This document shows, one piece after another, positions 1 through 6,860 of a stretch of DNA of 6,860 bases (positions are counted from its first letter, which is position 1; the number at the start of each line of letters is the position of its first letter). The DNA lies in assembly GCA_937874455.1 (NCBI GenBank), contig CALNBE010000229.1, forward strand, positions 1 through 6,860, given 5' to 3'. Position numbers and translations under genes: made by a program. Under the pieces are notes generated by a model. The model saw only the letters and a list, made by a program, of their open reading frames with translations. It was not told the origin of the DNA and did no database searches. The DNA comes from an uncultured Opitutia bacterium (lineage in GTDB: Bacteria; Verrucomicrobiota; Verrucomicrobiia; Opitutales; UBA953).

Positions 1-842
1 ATGAGGAGCCAGGCACCGCGTTGGACGCTGGAGTGGTCGAGTCCGGCCATTTCGTAAAATTCCACTTGAGAGTGGCCGAGGTTGCGGAGGCTGGTGGCAA
101 ACAGCTGGTTTTCCTCGACCCGGTTGCGGTATTCGATTTTGCGGTCGCCGAGGATGAGGCAGATGGGCGGGAGGTCTTTGGCGGCGTGGTAGAGCGGGGC
201 GTATTCGTCCACAATCAGGCGCAGTTCCGGGCCGGTGTCGCCCCGCATTTTTTTCACAAGGAAATGGGTGCTGACTTGGCCGCTGACCGAGATGATTCCC
301 GCCAGTTGCCGGGGAGAAACGCCGTGGGGTTGCAGCCAGCGCGCGTCCATGCCGACCATCGTTGCCAAGTAGCCGCCTGCGGAGTGCCCGGCGATGAAGA
401 CCTTGTTGGGGTCGCCACCGTGTTCGGCGATATTTTTCAGCACCCAAGCGGTGGCGGCGGCGGCGTCTTGGAGGATTTCGTCGGGGGTGGCGTGGGGAGA
501 AAGGCGGTAGCCCACGCTGACGAGGGCGATTTCCTGGTTGCGCAAATCAGGAAATTCGCGGTGCCCGGAGGAAAGTCCGCCGCCATGAAACCAGATCACG
601 GTGGCGAAGCCGGGCCGGTTTTCGGGGAGATAAAGATCGAGCTGGCATTGGTGCCGCTGGTAGTCGTCGGAGGCGGCAAGGTAGGCGATGTTTTTGGTGG
701 TGGTGTAGGTGGCCTTGGGCGTGTCCGCGAAGGAAATTTGGCAGAGGAAAAGCAGACTCAGCAAGATGAGCAGGCTACCGCACCGCCGGACGGGGGGCAG
801 GTTTTGGCAAAGGAAAATGAGGCTGGGGCGGTTGCGGGACAT
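1..842 (-). CDS. Secreted alpha/beta-hydrolase (esterase/lipase-like), 3' end cut by the window edge
   Basis: Reading the minus strand from an ATG at 842 gives 280 codons without a stop, running off the left edge. It is a serine hydrolase of the esterase/lipase alpha/beta-hydrolase group that probably cleaves a carboxyl ester; the substrate is unknown. Residues 86-89 are HGGG, the oxyanion-hole motif. Residues 152-157 are GHSAGG, the nucleophile elbow, with Ser154 as nucleophile. GLDHSS places the likely catalytic His at 270. The acid is Asp233 or Glu237 in the GDRKIE stretch; I cannot decide between them. A basic segment (VRR, 18-20) followed by a Leu-rich core (24-34) and SFA-D predicts signal peptidase I cleavage after Ala39, so export is likely. 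No in-frame ATG lies upstream near 842 and no Shine-Dalgarno is visible, so the start is the best available rather than proven. The gene diverges from the efflux operon and a shared function is not shown. The family is confident; the substrate is not. Confidence 0.88.
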   Translation of the reverse strand, partial: MSRNRPSLIFLCQNLPPVRRCGSLLILLSLLFLCQISFADTPKATYTTTKNIAYLAASDDYQRHQCQLDLYLPENRPGFATVIWFHGGGLSSGHREFPDLRNQEIALVSVGYRLSPHATPDEILQDAAAATAWVLKNIAEHGGDPNKVFIAGHSAGGYLATMVGMDARWLQPHGVSPRQLAGIISVSGQVSTHFLVKKMRGDTGPELRLIVDEYAPLYHAAKDLPPICLILGDRKIEYRNRVEENQLFATSLRNLGHSQVEFYEMAGLDHSSVQRGAWLL

Positions 843-1089
843 GATGGCGGCGGAGTTGAAGGGAAGGGTGCAAAGCGAATGCTTTTCCGGCGGGGCAAAG
901 GAATTTGCTTGGGTAATAAGACCGCTAGCCGTGGGGAGAAGTTCCCGCGGCAGGCCAGGCGGAAGGGCAAAAATGACCGGCGCGGGCGGAGGTAAGTGTG
1001 TTTTTAGCGGTGTATGAAAATGTTGCACAAGTGAAGGAAACCCTGTTGGGTGCCCCGGTTTGGAACCACCTGCTCACCCCTGCTTTTCT
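843..1089. promoter_or_regulatory. Divergent intergenic region, presumed promoters of hydrolase and efflux operon
   Basis: These 247 bp between two divergently read genes contain no convincing coding sequence. Short open frames crossing it continue as antisense or out-of-frame shadows of the flanking genes. By position it must hold the start signals of both. I found no good sigma-70 pair on either strand: a TATGAA-like hexamer at 1013-1018 (plus) and a TTGCAC at 1023-1028 (plus) each lack a fitting partner at normal spacing. The only symmetric element is the imperfect palindrome at 921-932. No terminator, tRNA or riboswitch-like fold is apparent by eye. Confidence 0.5.
921..932. promoter_or_regulatory. 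Imperfect 12-bp palindrome, weak operator candidate
   Basis: The sequence accgctagccgt is a near-perfect inverted repeat around the centre of GCTAGC (10 of 12 positions symmetric; the C/G pair at the third and tenth positions breaks it). Symmetry does not extend further out. It lies about 80 bp upstream of the hydrolase start and about 157 bp upstream of the adaptor start, where a repressor or activator dimer could sit. Twelve-bp near-palindromes occur by chance, and no regulator gene is present to link it to, so this is only a candidate. Confidence 0.15.
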
Positions 1090-2301
1090 ATGAAGATTCA
1101 TCACGGACTTTTTCTTTTTGGTGTCTGCGCCTTGTTGGCGGTGCAAATCGGTTGCAAGCCGGAGGAAAAACCCGCCCCGGCGGCCCAGCCGCCCGTGGTG
1201 CAGGTGGTGACGGCGGCGGAGGGGAATCTGCCCGTCGTGCGCGAGTGGGTGGGCATTCTGGACGGCAGCGCCAACGCCTCGGTGCAGGCCCAGGTGGCGG
1301 GCTATCTCGCCTCGCAAAATTACGAGGACGGAAAATTTGTGAAACAGGGGGACTTGCTCTTCACGCTGGATGACCGGACCTTCAAGGCCGTCCGCGACCA
1401 GTCCAAGGCGGCGCTGGCGCAGGCGCAGGCGCAGTTGCGCAAGACGGAGCAGGACGTGGCCCGTTACCGCCCGTTGGCGGAAACCGACGCGATCAGCCAG
1501 CAGGAGCTGGACGACGCGGTGCAGGCGAACGCGGCGGCCAAGGCGGCGGTGGACGCGGCGCAGGCCAATCTGGCGCAGGCGGAAATTAATCTCGGCTACA
1601 CGAAAATCACCGCGCCGATCTCCGGCGTGGCGGGCATTTCCTCGGTCAATGTCGGCGAGCTGGTCACGGCCTCAAAAGGCGACCTGGCGGTCATCTCGAC
1701 CATTGATCCGATCAAGTTGAACTTTTCGGTGAGCGAGCAGGAATACCTGCAATTCAGCGAGGTGGCGATGAAATCGACGGATCGCGCGCGCGCCTTGCGG
1801 CAGCGCAGCCACAAGGTGGACATCGTGCTGGCCAACGGCGCGGTGTATTCGACCGAAGGGGAAATTGTCGCGGTGGGTCGCGAGGTGAATGCCCGCACCG
1901 GAACGATTGACGTGCGGTTTCTGTTCAAAAATCCCGATTCTGTTTTCCGCCCCGGCCAGTACGCCAAGGTGCAGGTGGCGGTGGGGCATTCCTCCGGGGT
2001 GCTGGTGCCGCAACGCGCGATCATCGAAATGCAGGGTCGGCGGCTGATCGCCAAGGTGGACGCAGAAAACAAGGTGAGCGTGGTGCCGGTGGCGGTGGGC
2101 GAGCGCTTCGGCGACCAGTGGGTGGTGCAGTCCGGCGTGCAGGCCGGGGAAAAAATCATTGTGGAGGGCGCGATGAAAATCAAACCCGGCGCGGTGGTGC
2201 GTCCCGAGCCTTTTGTGAAAGGAAACCCGGCGGCGGCGAAAGCGGACGGCGGGGCAAAGGAATCGGCTCCGGCGAAGGAAAAACCGGCAGCCGCGCAGTA
2301 A
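1090..2301 (+). CDS. RND efflux periplasmic adaptor (membrane fusion protein), predicted lipoprotein
   Basis: This 403-residue protein is the AcrA/MexA-type adaptor that joins the inner-membrane RND pump to the outer-membrane channel. The N-terminus has a hydrophobic core ending in AVQIGC, so Cys22 is the likely lipidated residue; Gln at -3 makes the lipobox imperfect. Residues 60-97 and 168-205 form the two halves of the lipoyl domain. Residues 98-166 are the Ala/Gln-rich alpha-helical hairpin, with tip motif RYRPLAETDAISQQELDDA at 125-143, typical of adaptors that dock onto TolC-type channels. Residues 206-300 are the beta-barrel domain, including the conserved FRPGQYAKV at 286-294, and 300-375 the membrane-proximal domain. 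The tail (376-403) is low-complexity Ala/Lys/Pro/Glu. The frame is open upstream to a TTG at 1060, but the ATG at 1090 begins exactly at the signal peptide and is preferred. No clear Shine-Dalgarno precedes it. The pump gene follows after 35 bp. Confidence 0.95.
   Translation: MKIHHGLFLFGVCALLAVQIGCKPEEKPAPAAQPPVVQVVTAAEGNLPVVREWVGILDGSANASVQAQVAGYLASQNYEDGKFVKQGDLLFTLDDRTFKAVRDQSKAALAQAQAQLRKTEQDVARYRPLAETDAISQQELDDAVQANAAAKAAVDAAQANLAQAEINLGYTKITAPISGVAGISSVNVGELVTASKGDLAVISTIDPIKLNFSVSEQEYLQFSEVAMKSTDRARALRQRSHKVDIVLANGAVYSTEGEIVAVGREVNARTGTIDVRFLFKNPDSVFRPGQYAKVQVAVGHSSGVLVPQRAIIEMQGRRLIAKVDAENKVSVVPVAVGERFGDQWVVQSGVQAGEKIIVEGAMKIKPGAVVRPEPFVKGNPAAAKADGGAKESAPAKEKPAAAQ
1417..1434 (+). repeat. 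Three tandem copies of GCGCAG inside the adaptor gene
   Basis: GCGCAG occurs three times head to tail. It encodes an alternating Ala-Gln run in the first helix of the adaptor's coiled-coil hairpin (about residues 110-115). It is a simple coding microrepeat in a helix that naturally favours Ala and Gln, and it could vary in length by slippage in steps of two residues. No separate function is implied. Confidence 0.6.
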
Positions 2302-2336
2302 AAATTTCCCCCGCGCCCAACCCAACCTGATTTCCC

Positions 2337-5300
2337 ATGGCCAAATTTTTCATCAACCGCCCCATCGTGGCGATGGTCATTTCCATCCTGATGGTGATCA
2401 TCGGGATTGTCTGCCTGCTCGGACTGCCGATCGCGCAGTATCCCGACATCGTGCCACCGGAAATTCAGGTGAAGGCGATGTATCCCGGTGCCGACGCGCT
2501 GACGGTGGAAAACTCGGTGGCAACGCCCATCGAGCAGCAGATGGCCGGCGTGGACAACATGAACTACATGTATTCCGTCAACGCCAACAACGGGACGATG
2601 ACGCTGACGGTGAACTTCGATCTGGCGACGGATGTGAACACCGACCAGATCCTCACCCAGATGCGCCAGAGTCAGGCCGCCTCGCAGCTTCCGCAGAGTG
2701 TGACCGCGCAGGGCGTGACGGTGCAGAAGTCGCTTTCCTCCCCGCTGCTGCTTTTCGCGATTTATTCGCCGAACGGCACCTACGACAACATTTTCCTCGC
2801 GAACTACGCGAACATCAACCTCAACGACCAGTTCACCCGCGTGCCCGGCGTGGCCAGCATCTCCGTTTTTGGCGCGGGGCAATACGCGATGCGCCTGTGG
2901 GTGCGTCCGGACCGGCTGGCGAAACTCGGCATCACCATCCCGGAAATCATCGGGGCGATTCAGGCGCAAAACACGGTGAATCCCTCCGGCACCATCGGCG
3001 GCGAGCCCGCGCCGACGGGGCAGGAGTTTACCTACGCCGTGCGGGCGCAGGGCCGGTTGAGCAGCGAGGAGGAATTTGGCAACATCGTGCTGCGGGCGGA
3101 CTCGGAAAACGGCGTGGTGCGTGTCAAGGACGTTGGCCGGATTGAGCTGGGCGCGCAGACCTACAATTTGGAAGGCCGTTTCAACGGCAAACCCGCGGCG
3201 CTGCTGGCGCTCTACCAGTTGCCCGGCTCGAACGCGCTGGCGGCGGCGCAGGGCGCAAAGGCACTGATGGCCGAGCTGAGCGAGTCTTTCCCCGAGGATT
3301 TGGTCTATGAAGTGGCACTCGACACCACCCTGCCGGTGACGGAGGGGATCAAGGAAATCCAGCACACCCTGGTCGAGGCGATCATCCTGGTGCTGCTGGT
3401 GGTGTTTCTCTTTTTGCAGGGCTGGCGCGCCACGCTGATTCCCTTGCTCGCGGTGCCGGTGTCGCTGGTTGCCACCTTTGCGCTGTTCCCGGTGCTCGGT
3501 TTTTCGATCAACACCATTTCCCTCTTCGGCCTGGTGCTGGCCATCGGGCTGGTGGTGGACGACGCCATCGTGGTGGTGGAGGCAGTGGAGCAGCACATTG
3601 AAAAAGGGCTTTCGCCGAAGGCGGCGGCGTTGCAGGCGATGAAAGAGGTGTCGGGCCCGGTGATGGCGATTGCGATCATCCTGGCGGCGGTGTTTGTGCC
3701 GACGGCCTTCATCCCCGGCATCACCGGACGGCTCTACCAGCAGTTCGCGCTGACCATCGCGATCTCGGTGGTGATCTCGGCCTTCAATGCGCTGACACTT
3801 TCCCCCGCGCTCTCGGCGCTGCTGCTGCGGCCCAAAAAGGAGTCGCGCGGCCCGCTGGCACTTTTCTTTGGCTGGTTCAACAAGGTCTTCAACAAGGCGA
3901 CCAACGGCTACGTCGGCGTCTGCCATTTCCTGATCCGGAAAAGTTTTGTCGCGGTGCTGCTGCTGGTGGGAGCGGGCGTGCTGGCCGCCTTCATGGGGAA
4001 GAAGCTGCCCTCGGGCTTTTTGCCGGAGGAAGACCAGGGATATTTGTTTGCGATGGTGCAACTGCCCAATGCCGCGTCGCTGCAGCGCACCTCGGCGGTG
4101 ACAAAGGAAATCGAGGCGCGGCTGGCCGAAGTGCCGGGCATCCAGAGCTGCGCCACCGTGGTGGGCATCAACATGCTTTCCTCGGTGCAGAACACCTATA
4201 GCGGCTTTTTCTTCATCACCTTGAAAAAGTGGGACGAGCGCACCGCCCCGGAGGAAAAATACCACGCGATCATGGCGAACGTGCAGCGACAGCTCTCGCA
4301 GAGTCCCGAGGCGCTGGCCTTCGTCTTTTCCCCGCCCGCCATTCCCGGCGTCGGCACCGCGGGCGGCATCACCTTCCTGCTGCAGGACAAGGGCGGCAAC
4401 GACATGAATTTCCTTTCGGAGAACACCCAGAAATTCCTCGCCGCCGCCCGGCAGCGTCCGGAAATCGCCAGCGCCACTACCACGCTGCTGGCCAGCGTGC
4501 CGCAGGTGGAGGTGGACGTGGACCGCGACAAGGTGCTGCTTCAGGGCGTGCAGTTGCAGGATGTTTACCAGACGCTCCAGTGCTTCATGGGCGGCGCGTT
4601 TGTGAACTATTTCAACCTCTTTGGCCGCCAGTGGCAGGTGTATGTGCAGGCCGAGGGCGAGTTCCGCACCGACGCGCACCAGCTCGGACAGTTTTACGTG
4701 CGGAACAAAACCAACGAAATGGTCCCGCTGGCCGCGCTCACCAATGTGCGCGACACCCAGGGGCCGGAGTTTACCATGCGCCACAACCTCCGCCGCAGCG
4801 CGCAGCTCAACGTCAACGCCGCCGAGGGCTACAGCTCTGCGCAGGCGATGGCGGCGCTGGAGGAAGTGTGCGCAAAGGAAATGCCTTCGGACATCGGCTA
4901 TGCCTACATGGGCATGAGCTTTCAGGAAAAGCAGGCCGCGGAGGGAATTTCGCCGATGTATATCTTCGGCCTCTCGCTGCTCTGCGTTTTTCTGATTCTC
5001 GCCGCGCTCTACGAAAGCTGGTCGATGCCCTTCTCGGTGCTGGTGACGGTGCCGATTGCGGTGATGGGTGCCTTCCTGGCACTGGCGGTCGGGCGGATGG
5101 AAAACAATATCTACGCGCAGATCGGGCTGGTGATGTTGATCGGCCTCGCGGCGAAAAACGCGATCCTGATCGTGGAGTTTGCCAAAATGTCCTACGACAA
5201 CGGCGCGGAGCTGCTGGACGCGGCGCTGGAGGGCGCGCGGTTGCGCCTGAGACCGATTTTGATGACCAGCCTGGCCTTCATCCTCGGCTGCATGCCGCTG

Positions 5301-5495
5301 GCCACCGCGTCGGGAGCGGGTGCGCTGTCGCGGCAGGTGATGGGCTTTGCGGTGATCGGCGGAATGCTGATGGCATCGTTCTTCGCCATCTTTCTCATCC
5401 CCGCCTCCTACTACATTGTGGCAAAACTGGCGCGGGTGAAACGGATGCCCCACGAAGGAAAATCCGCCCCTGCGAACGAACTGCCGACGGCTTAA
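2337..5495 (+). CDS. RND multidrug efflux transporter, HAE-1 (AcrB/MexB) class
   Basis: This 1052-residue, full-length inner-membrane proton/substrate antiporter is the energy-coupled part of the tripartite pump. It opens with MAKFFINRPIVA, the standard HAE-1 N-terminus. Twelve membrane segments fall at about 9-29, 343-361, 366-388, 392-416, 438-458, 469-491, 537-555, 873-892, 897-918, 925-945, 974-991 and 1001-1027, with two large periplasmic loops (about 30-340 and 556-870). The proton relay is intact: Asp408-Asp409 in TM4 (GLVVDDAIVVVE), Lys940 in TM10 (GLAAKNAILIVEFAK), and Arg970 and Thr977 in TM11 (RLRPILMTSLAF). Porter and docking landmarks such as QYAMRLWV (182-189) and PEEDQGYLFAMVQLP (563-577) are present. 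Most of the aromatic residues of the AcrB deep pocket are replaced. The ATG at 2337 is set by the N-terminal motif; there is no Shine-Dalgarno in the preceding 35 bp. Adaptor and channel genes flank it. The class is near certain; the substrates are not predictable. Confidence 0.97.
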   Translation: MAKFFINRPIVAMVISILMVIIGIVCLLGLPIAQYPDIVPPEIQVKAMYPGADALTVENSVATPIEQQMAGVDNMNYMYSVNANNGTMTLTVNFDLATDVNTDQILTQMRQSQAASQLPQSVTAQGVTVQKSLSSPLLLFAIYSPNGTYDNIFLANYANINLNDQFTRVPGVASISVFGAGQYAMRLWVRPDRLAKLGITIPEIIGAIQAQNTVNPSGTIGGEPAPTGQEFTYAVRAQGRLSSEEEFGNIVLRADSENGVVRVKDVGRIELGAQTYNLEGRFNGKPAALLALYQLPGSNALAAAQGAKALMAELSESFPEDLVYEVALDTTLPVTEGIKEIQHTLVEAIILVLLVVFLFLQGWRATLIPLLAVPVSLVATFALFPVLGFSINTISLFGLVLAIGLVVDDAIVVVEAVEQHIEKGLSPKAAALQAMKEVSGPVMAIAIILAAVFVPTAFIPGITGRLYQQFALTIAISVVISAFNALTLSPALSALLLRPKKESRGPLALFFGWFNKVFNKATNGYVGVCHFLIRKSFVAVLLLVGAGVLAAFMGKKLPSGFLPEEDQGYLFAMVQLPNAASLQRTSAVTKEIEARLAEVPGIQSCATVVGINMLSSVQNTYSGFFFITLKKWDERTAPEEKYHAIMANVQRQLSQSPEALAFVFSPPAIPGVGTAGGITFLLQDKGGNDMNFLSENTQKFLAAARQRPEIASATTTLLASVPQVEVDVDRDKVLLQGVQLQDVYQTLQCFMGGAFVNYFNLFGRQWQVYVQAEGEFRTDAHQLGQFYVRNKTNEMVPLAALTNVRDTQGPEFTMRHNLRRSAQLNVNAAEGYSSAQAMAALEEVCAKEMPSDIGYAYMGMSFQEKQAAEGISPMYIFGLSLLCVFLILAALYESWSMPFSVLVTVPIAVMGAFLALAVGRMENNIYAQIGLVMLIGLAAKNAILIVEFAKMSYDNGAELLDAALEGARLRLRPILMTSLAFILGCMPLATASGAGALSRQVMGFAVIGGMLMASFFAIFLIPASYYIVAKLARVKRMPHEGKSAPANELPTA

Positions 5496-5502
5496 CACGA
5501 AA

Positions 5503-5506
5503 AGGA
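5503..5506 (+). promoter_or_regulatory. Shine-Dalgarno AGGA of the outer-membrane channel gene
   Basis: AGGA (within AAAGGA) ends 7 bases before the ATG at 5514, inside the 18-bp gap after the pump stop codon. Two ATG codons follow in tandem (5514 and 5517). The spacing suits the first slightly better than or as well as the second, and the choice changes the protein by one residue. This is the only clear ribosome binding site in the operon segment seen. Confidence 0.65.
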
Positions 5507-5513
5507 CACGATC

Positions 5514-6860
5514 ATGATGAAAAAATTTCCTTTGGTGCGCGCGGCCTGTCTCGGCGGTTTGGTGTGGGTGTTGCCGGGCTGTACGGTTGGCCCAGATTAC
5601 GAGGCACCCCCGGTGGATCTGCCGGAGAATTTTCGCGGCGCGCCGATGGTGACGGAAGCAGAGTCCGCCTCGCTGGCCGACCTCGGCTGGTGGGAGATTT
5701 ATCAGGACGCCACCCTGCAGGCGCTGATCCGCGAGGCGCTGGAGCGCAACCGCGATCTGCGGCAGGCGGCGGCGCGGGTCGAACAGGCCCGGCAGGCGGC
5801 GGCGCAGGCGCGTTCGGGTTATTTCCCCTCGGCCTCGGCGGGCGGCGGCGTGAGTCGCGGACGCAACCAAGCGGGCGGCGATCCCAGCTACACCGGCGGA
5901 AGAAATTCGGACGACGGCAGTCTGCTGCTGAGCGCGGTGTGGGAAATCGACGTGTGGGGCCGCATCCGGCGGTTGAACGAGGCGGCGCGGGCGCGTTATC
6001 TCGCCAGCGAGGAGGGCCGGAGCGGCGTGGTGCTGTCGCTGGTCGCCGGGGTGGCGCAGACTTATTTCGAATTGCTGGAGTTGGATCTGGAGCTGGAAAT
6101 CGCGCGGCGCACCACGGATTCCTTTCAAGAAAGCGCGGATCTGTTCGGCCGGCGGCGGGAGGGCGGGGTGGCGTCGCGGCTGGAAACGGCGCGGGCTTCG
6201 GCGGCGCGTTCCCAGGCGGCGGCGAGCATTCCCAGTGTGGAGCGGGCGATTGCCCAGAAGGAAAATCAGCTAAGCATTTTGCTGGGCCGGGCACCGGGAA
6301 AAATCGAGCGCAGCGCGCCGTTCTCGGAGAAAATGGTGCCGCCGAAAATTCCTGTCGGCCTGCCCGCGCAATTGCTGGCGCGCCGGCCGGACTTGCGGGC
6401 CAGCGAGCAAAATCTCCGCGCGGCGAACGCGGAGATCGGCGTGGCCATCGCGGAGTATTTTCCCAAGATTGGCCTCTCGGCGTTCTTTGGACGGGTGAGC
6501 CCGGAGCTGTCGGCATTTTCCCATGGCACCGGCAACGCTTGGTCGGTGGCGGGATCGGCGACGATGCCAGTGTTTGAGGCCGGCAGAATTACCGCCCAGG
6601 TGCGGGCCGCCCGCGCGGCTTGGGACGAGGCGGTGTCGGCGCACGACGGCTCGGTGTTGTCGGCGCTGCGCGAAGTGTCCGACGCCCTGGTCGCGGGGGA
6701 AAAATACGCGGCGGAGCGCGCCGAGTGGGAGCAGGCGGTGGCCGCGTTGAACGAGGCGGTGGACGTGGCGCTCAAGCGCTATGTCGCCGGGAAGGCCAGT
6801 TACTACGAAGTGCTGGAGGCGCAGCAGCAGCTTTTCCCGGCGGAAAATCAGCTGGCCCGC
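5514..6860 (+). CDS. Outer-membrane efflux channel lipoprotein (OprM/NodT/CusC family), 3' end cut by the window edge
   Basis: The frame gives 449 codons with no stop before the right edge. Family members are usually about 460-490 residues, so only a short C-terminal piece is missing. The protein is the trimeric TolC-type channel that crosses the outer membrane and periplasm and receives substrate from the pump. The signal peptide ends in LPGC, predicting acylation at Cys23, followed by the family's TVGPDYEAP. Two repeated OEP domains are visible. The first has GWWEIYQDATLQALIREAL (58-76), a coiled coil (82-100) and a strand region ending in WEIDVWGRIRR (143-153). The second begins near LLARRPDLRASEQNL (287-301), with AEYFPKIGLSAFFG (313-326), MPVFEAGRI (351-359) and a coiled coil (361-420). 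RYVAGKASYYEVLEAQQQL (422-440) is the usual C-terminal signature. The gene begins 18 bp after the pump gene, with its own ribosome binding site, as the last visible gene of the operon. Confidence 0.95.
   Translation, partial: MMKKFPLVRAACLGGLVWVLPGCTVGPDYEAPPVDLPENFRGAPMVTEAESASLADLGWWEIYQDATLQALIREALERNRDLRQAAARVEQARQAAAQARSGYFPSASAGGGVSRGRNQAGGDPSYTGGRNSDDGSLLLSAVWEIDVWGRIRRLNEAARARYLASEEGRSGVVLSLVAGVAQTYFELLELDLELEIARRTTDSFQESADLFGRRREGGVASRLETARASAARSQAAASIPSVERAIAQKENQLSILLGRAPGKIERSAPFSEKMVPPKIPVGLPAQLLARRPDLRASEQNLRAANAEIGVAIAEYFPKIGLSAFFGRVSPELSAFSHGTGNAWSVAGSATMPVFEAGRITAQVRAARAAWDEAVSAHDGSVLSALREVSDALVAGEKYAAERAEWEQAVAALNEAVDVALKRYVAGKASYYEVLEAQQQLFPAENQLAR
5760..5805 (+). repeat. 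Two direct copies of a 16-bp unit, 30 bp apart, in the channel gene
   Basis: CGGCAGGCGGCGGCGC occurs at 5760-5775 and again at 5790-5805. The copies encode RQAAAR and RQAAAQ, ten residues apart (about residues 83-88 and 93-98), in the first coiled-coil helix of the channel. The spacing is in frame, so recombination between the copies would remove ten residues without shifting the frame. It most likely reflects coiled-coil composition and GC-rich codon choice rather than a mobile or regulatory repeat. Confidence 0.6.

Noticed and set aside
21..995. A 324-codon plus-strand open frame over the left part of the window.
   Set aside because: It is the codon-aligned antisense of the minus-strand hydrolase, whose HGGG, GHSAGG and GLDHSS motifs are clear. 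The plus-strand product is Gly/Val/Ala/Asp-rich without family features.
925..1317. A 130-codon minus-strand open frame spanning the intergenic region and the start of the adaptor gene.
   Set aside because: Most of it is antisense to the adaptor's signal peptide and lipoyl domain. The product has no recognisable features, and no start signal is visible.
2302..2336. The 35-bp gap between adaptor and pump genes as a possible terminator or attenuator.
   Set aside because: It is C-rich with no inverted repeat able to form a stem, and no T-run follows. Read-through as an operon is the simplest reading.
1596..6128. A 1510-codon open frame on the minus strand covering the whole pump gene and parts of both neighbours.
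   Set aside because: Its codons share boundaries with the pump and channel codons, so a stop would need a sense TTA, CTA or TCA codon, which this GC-rich gene set avoids. The product is His/Arg/Gln-rich with no recognisable domain, while the sense strand encodes complete, motif-rich proteins. A CTA in the channel gene at 6270 ends the frame, as expected from this explanation.
4229..6577. A 782-codon plus-strand open frame in another frame, overlapping the pump and channel genes.
   Set aside because: It is an out-of-frame reading of two well-supported genes, rich in Arg/Gly/Ala, with no signal, membrane or domain features of its own.
1..6860. CRISPR arrays, insertion sequences, tRNA genes, phage or toxin-antitoxin modules.
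   Set aside because: No regularly spaced repeats, terminal inverted repeats, transposase or integrase motifs, or tRNA-like folds were seen. Almost the whole window is taken up by four recognisable protein genes.

Overview
The window is a stretch of GC-rich bacterial chromosome from a diderm (Gram-negative-type) organism. It carries a nearly complete tripartite multidrug-type efflux operon and, diverging from it, a secreted alpha/beta-hydrolase. The outer-membrane component, two lipoprotein-type signal peptides and an HAE-1-type RND pump all require a double-membrane envelope. Two of the three operon genes, and the hydrolase, start without a recognisable Shine-Dalgarno sequence. Together with the style of the proteins this is compatible with Verrucomicrobiota or a neighbouring PVC or Acidobacteria-like lineage. 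That placement is a low-confidence impression, because the window holds no phylogenetic marker.

Layout: (1) positions 1-842, minus strand: a secreted esterase/lipase-like alpha/beta hydrolase, cut by the left window edge so that its C-terminus is missing; (2) 843-1089: a 247-bp divergent intergenic region with no gene, presumably holding both promoters, with one short imperfect palindrome; (3) 1090-2301, plus strand: the periplasmic adaptor (membrane fusion protein), a predicted lipoprotein; (4) 2337-5495, plus: the inner-membrane RND proton/drug antiporter of the AcrB/MexB class; (5) 5514-6860, plus: the outer-membrane channel lipoprotein of the OprM/NodT class, cut by the right window edge just before its C-terminus.

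The three plus-strand genes are separated by 35 and 18 bp with no terminator between them, and are best read as one operon in the usual order adaptor, pump, channel. The pump would take amphiphilic compounds from the periplasm or outer leaflet using the proton gradient. The adaptor would bridge it to the channel, which would release substrate outside. The proton-relay residues of the pump are all present. The aromatic residues lining the AcrB deep binding pocket are largely replaced, so the substrate range cannot be assumed from AcrB. No TetR, MarR, LysR or two-component regulator is in the window.

I do not see a previously undescribed system here. The efflux operon is a recognisable type, and the points worth a second look are modest: the altered binding pocket, the divergent hydrolase, the uneven Shine-Dalgarno use, and a 4.5-kb antisense open frame that is explained by codon usage.
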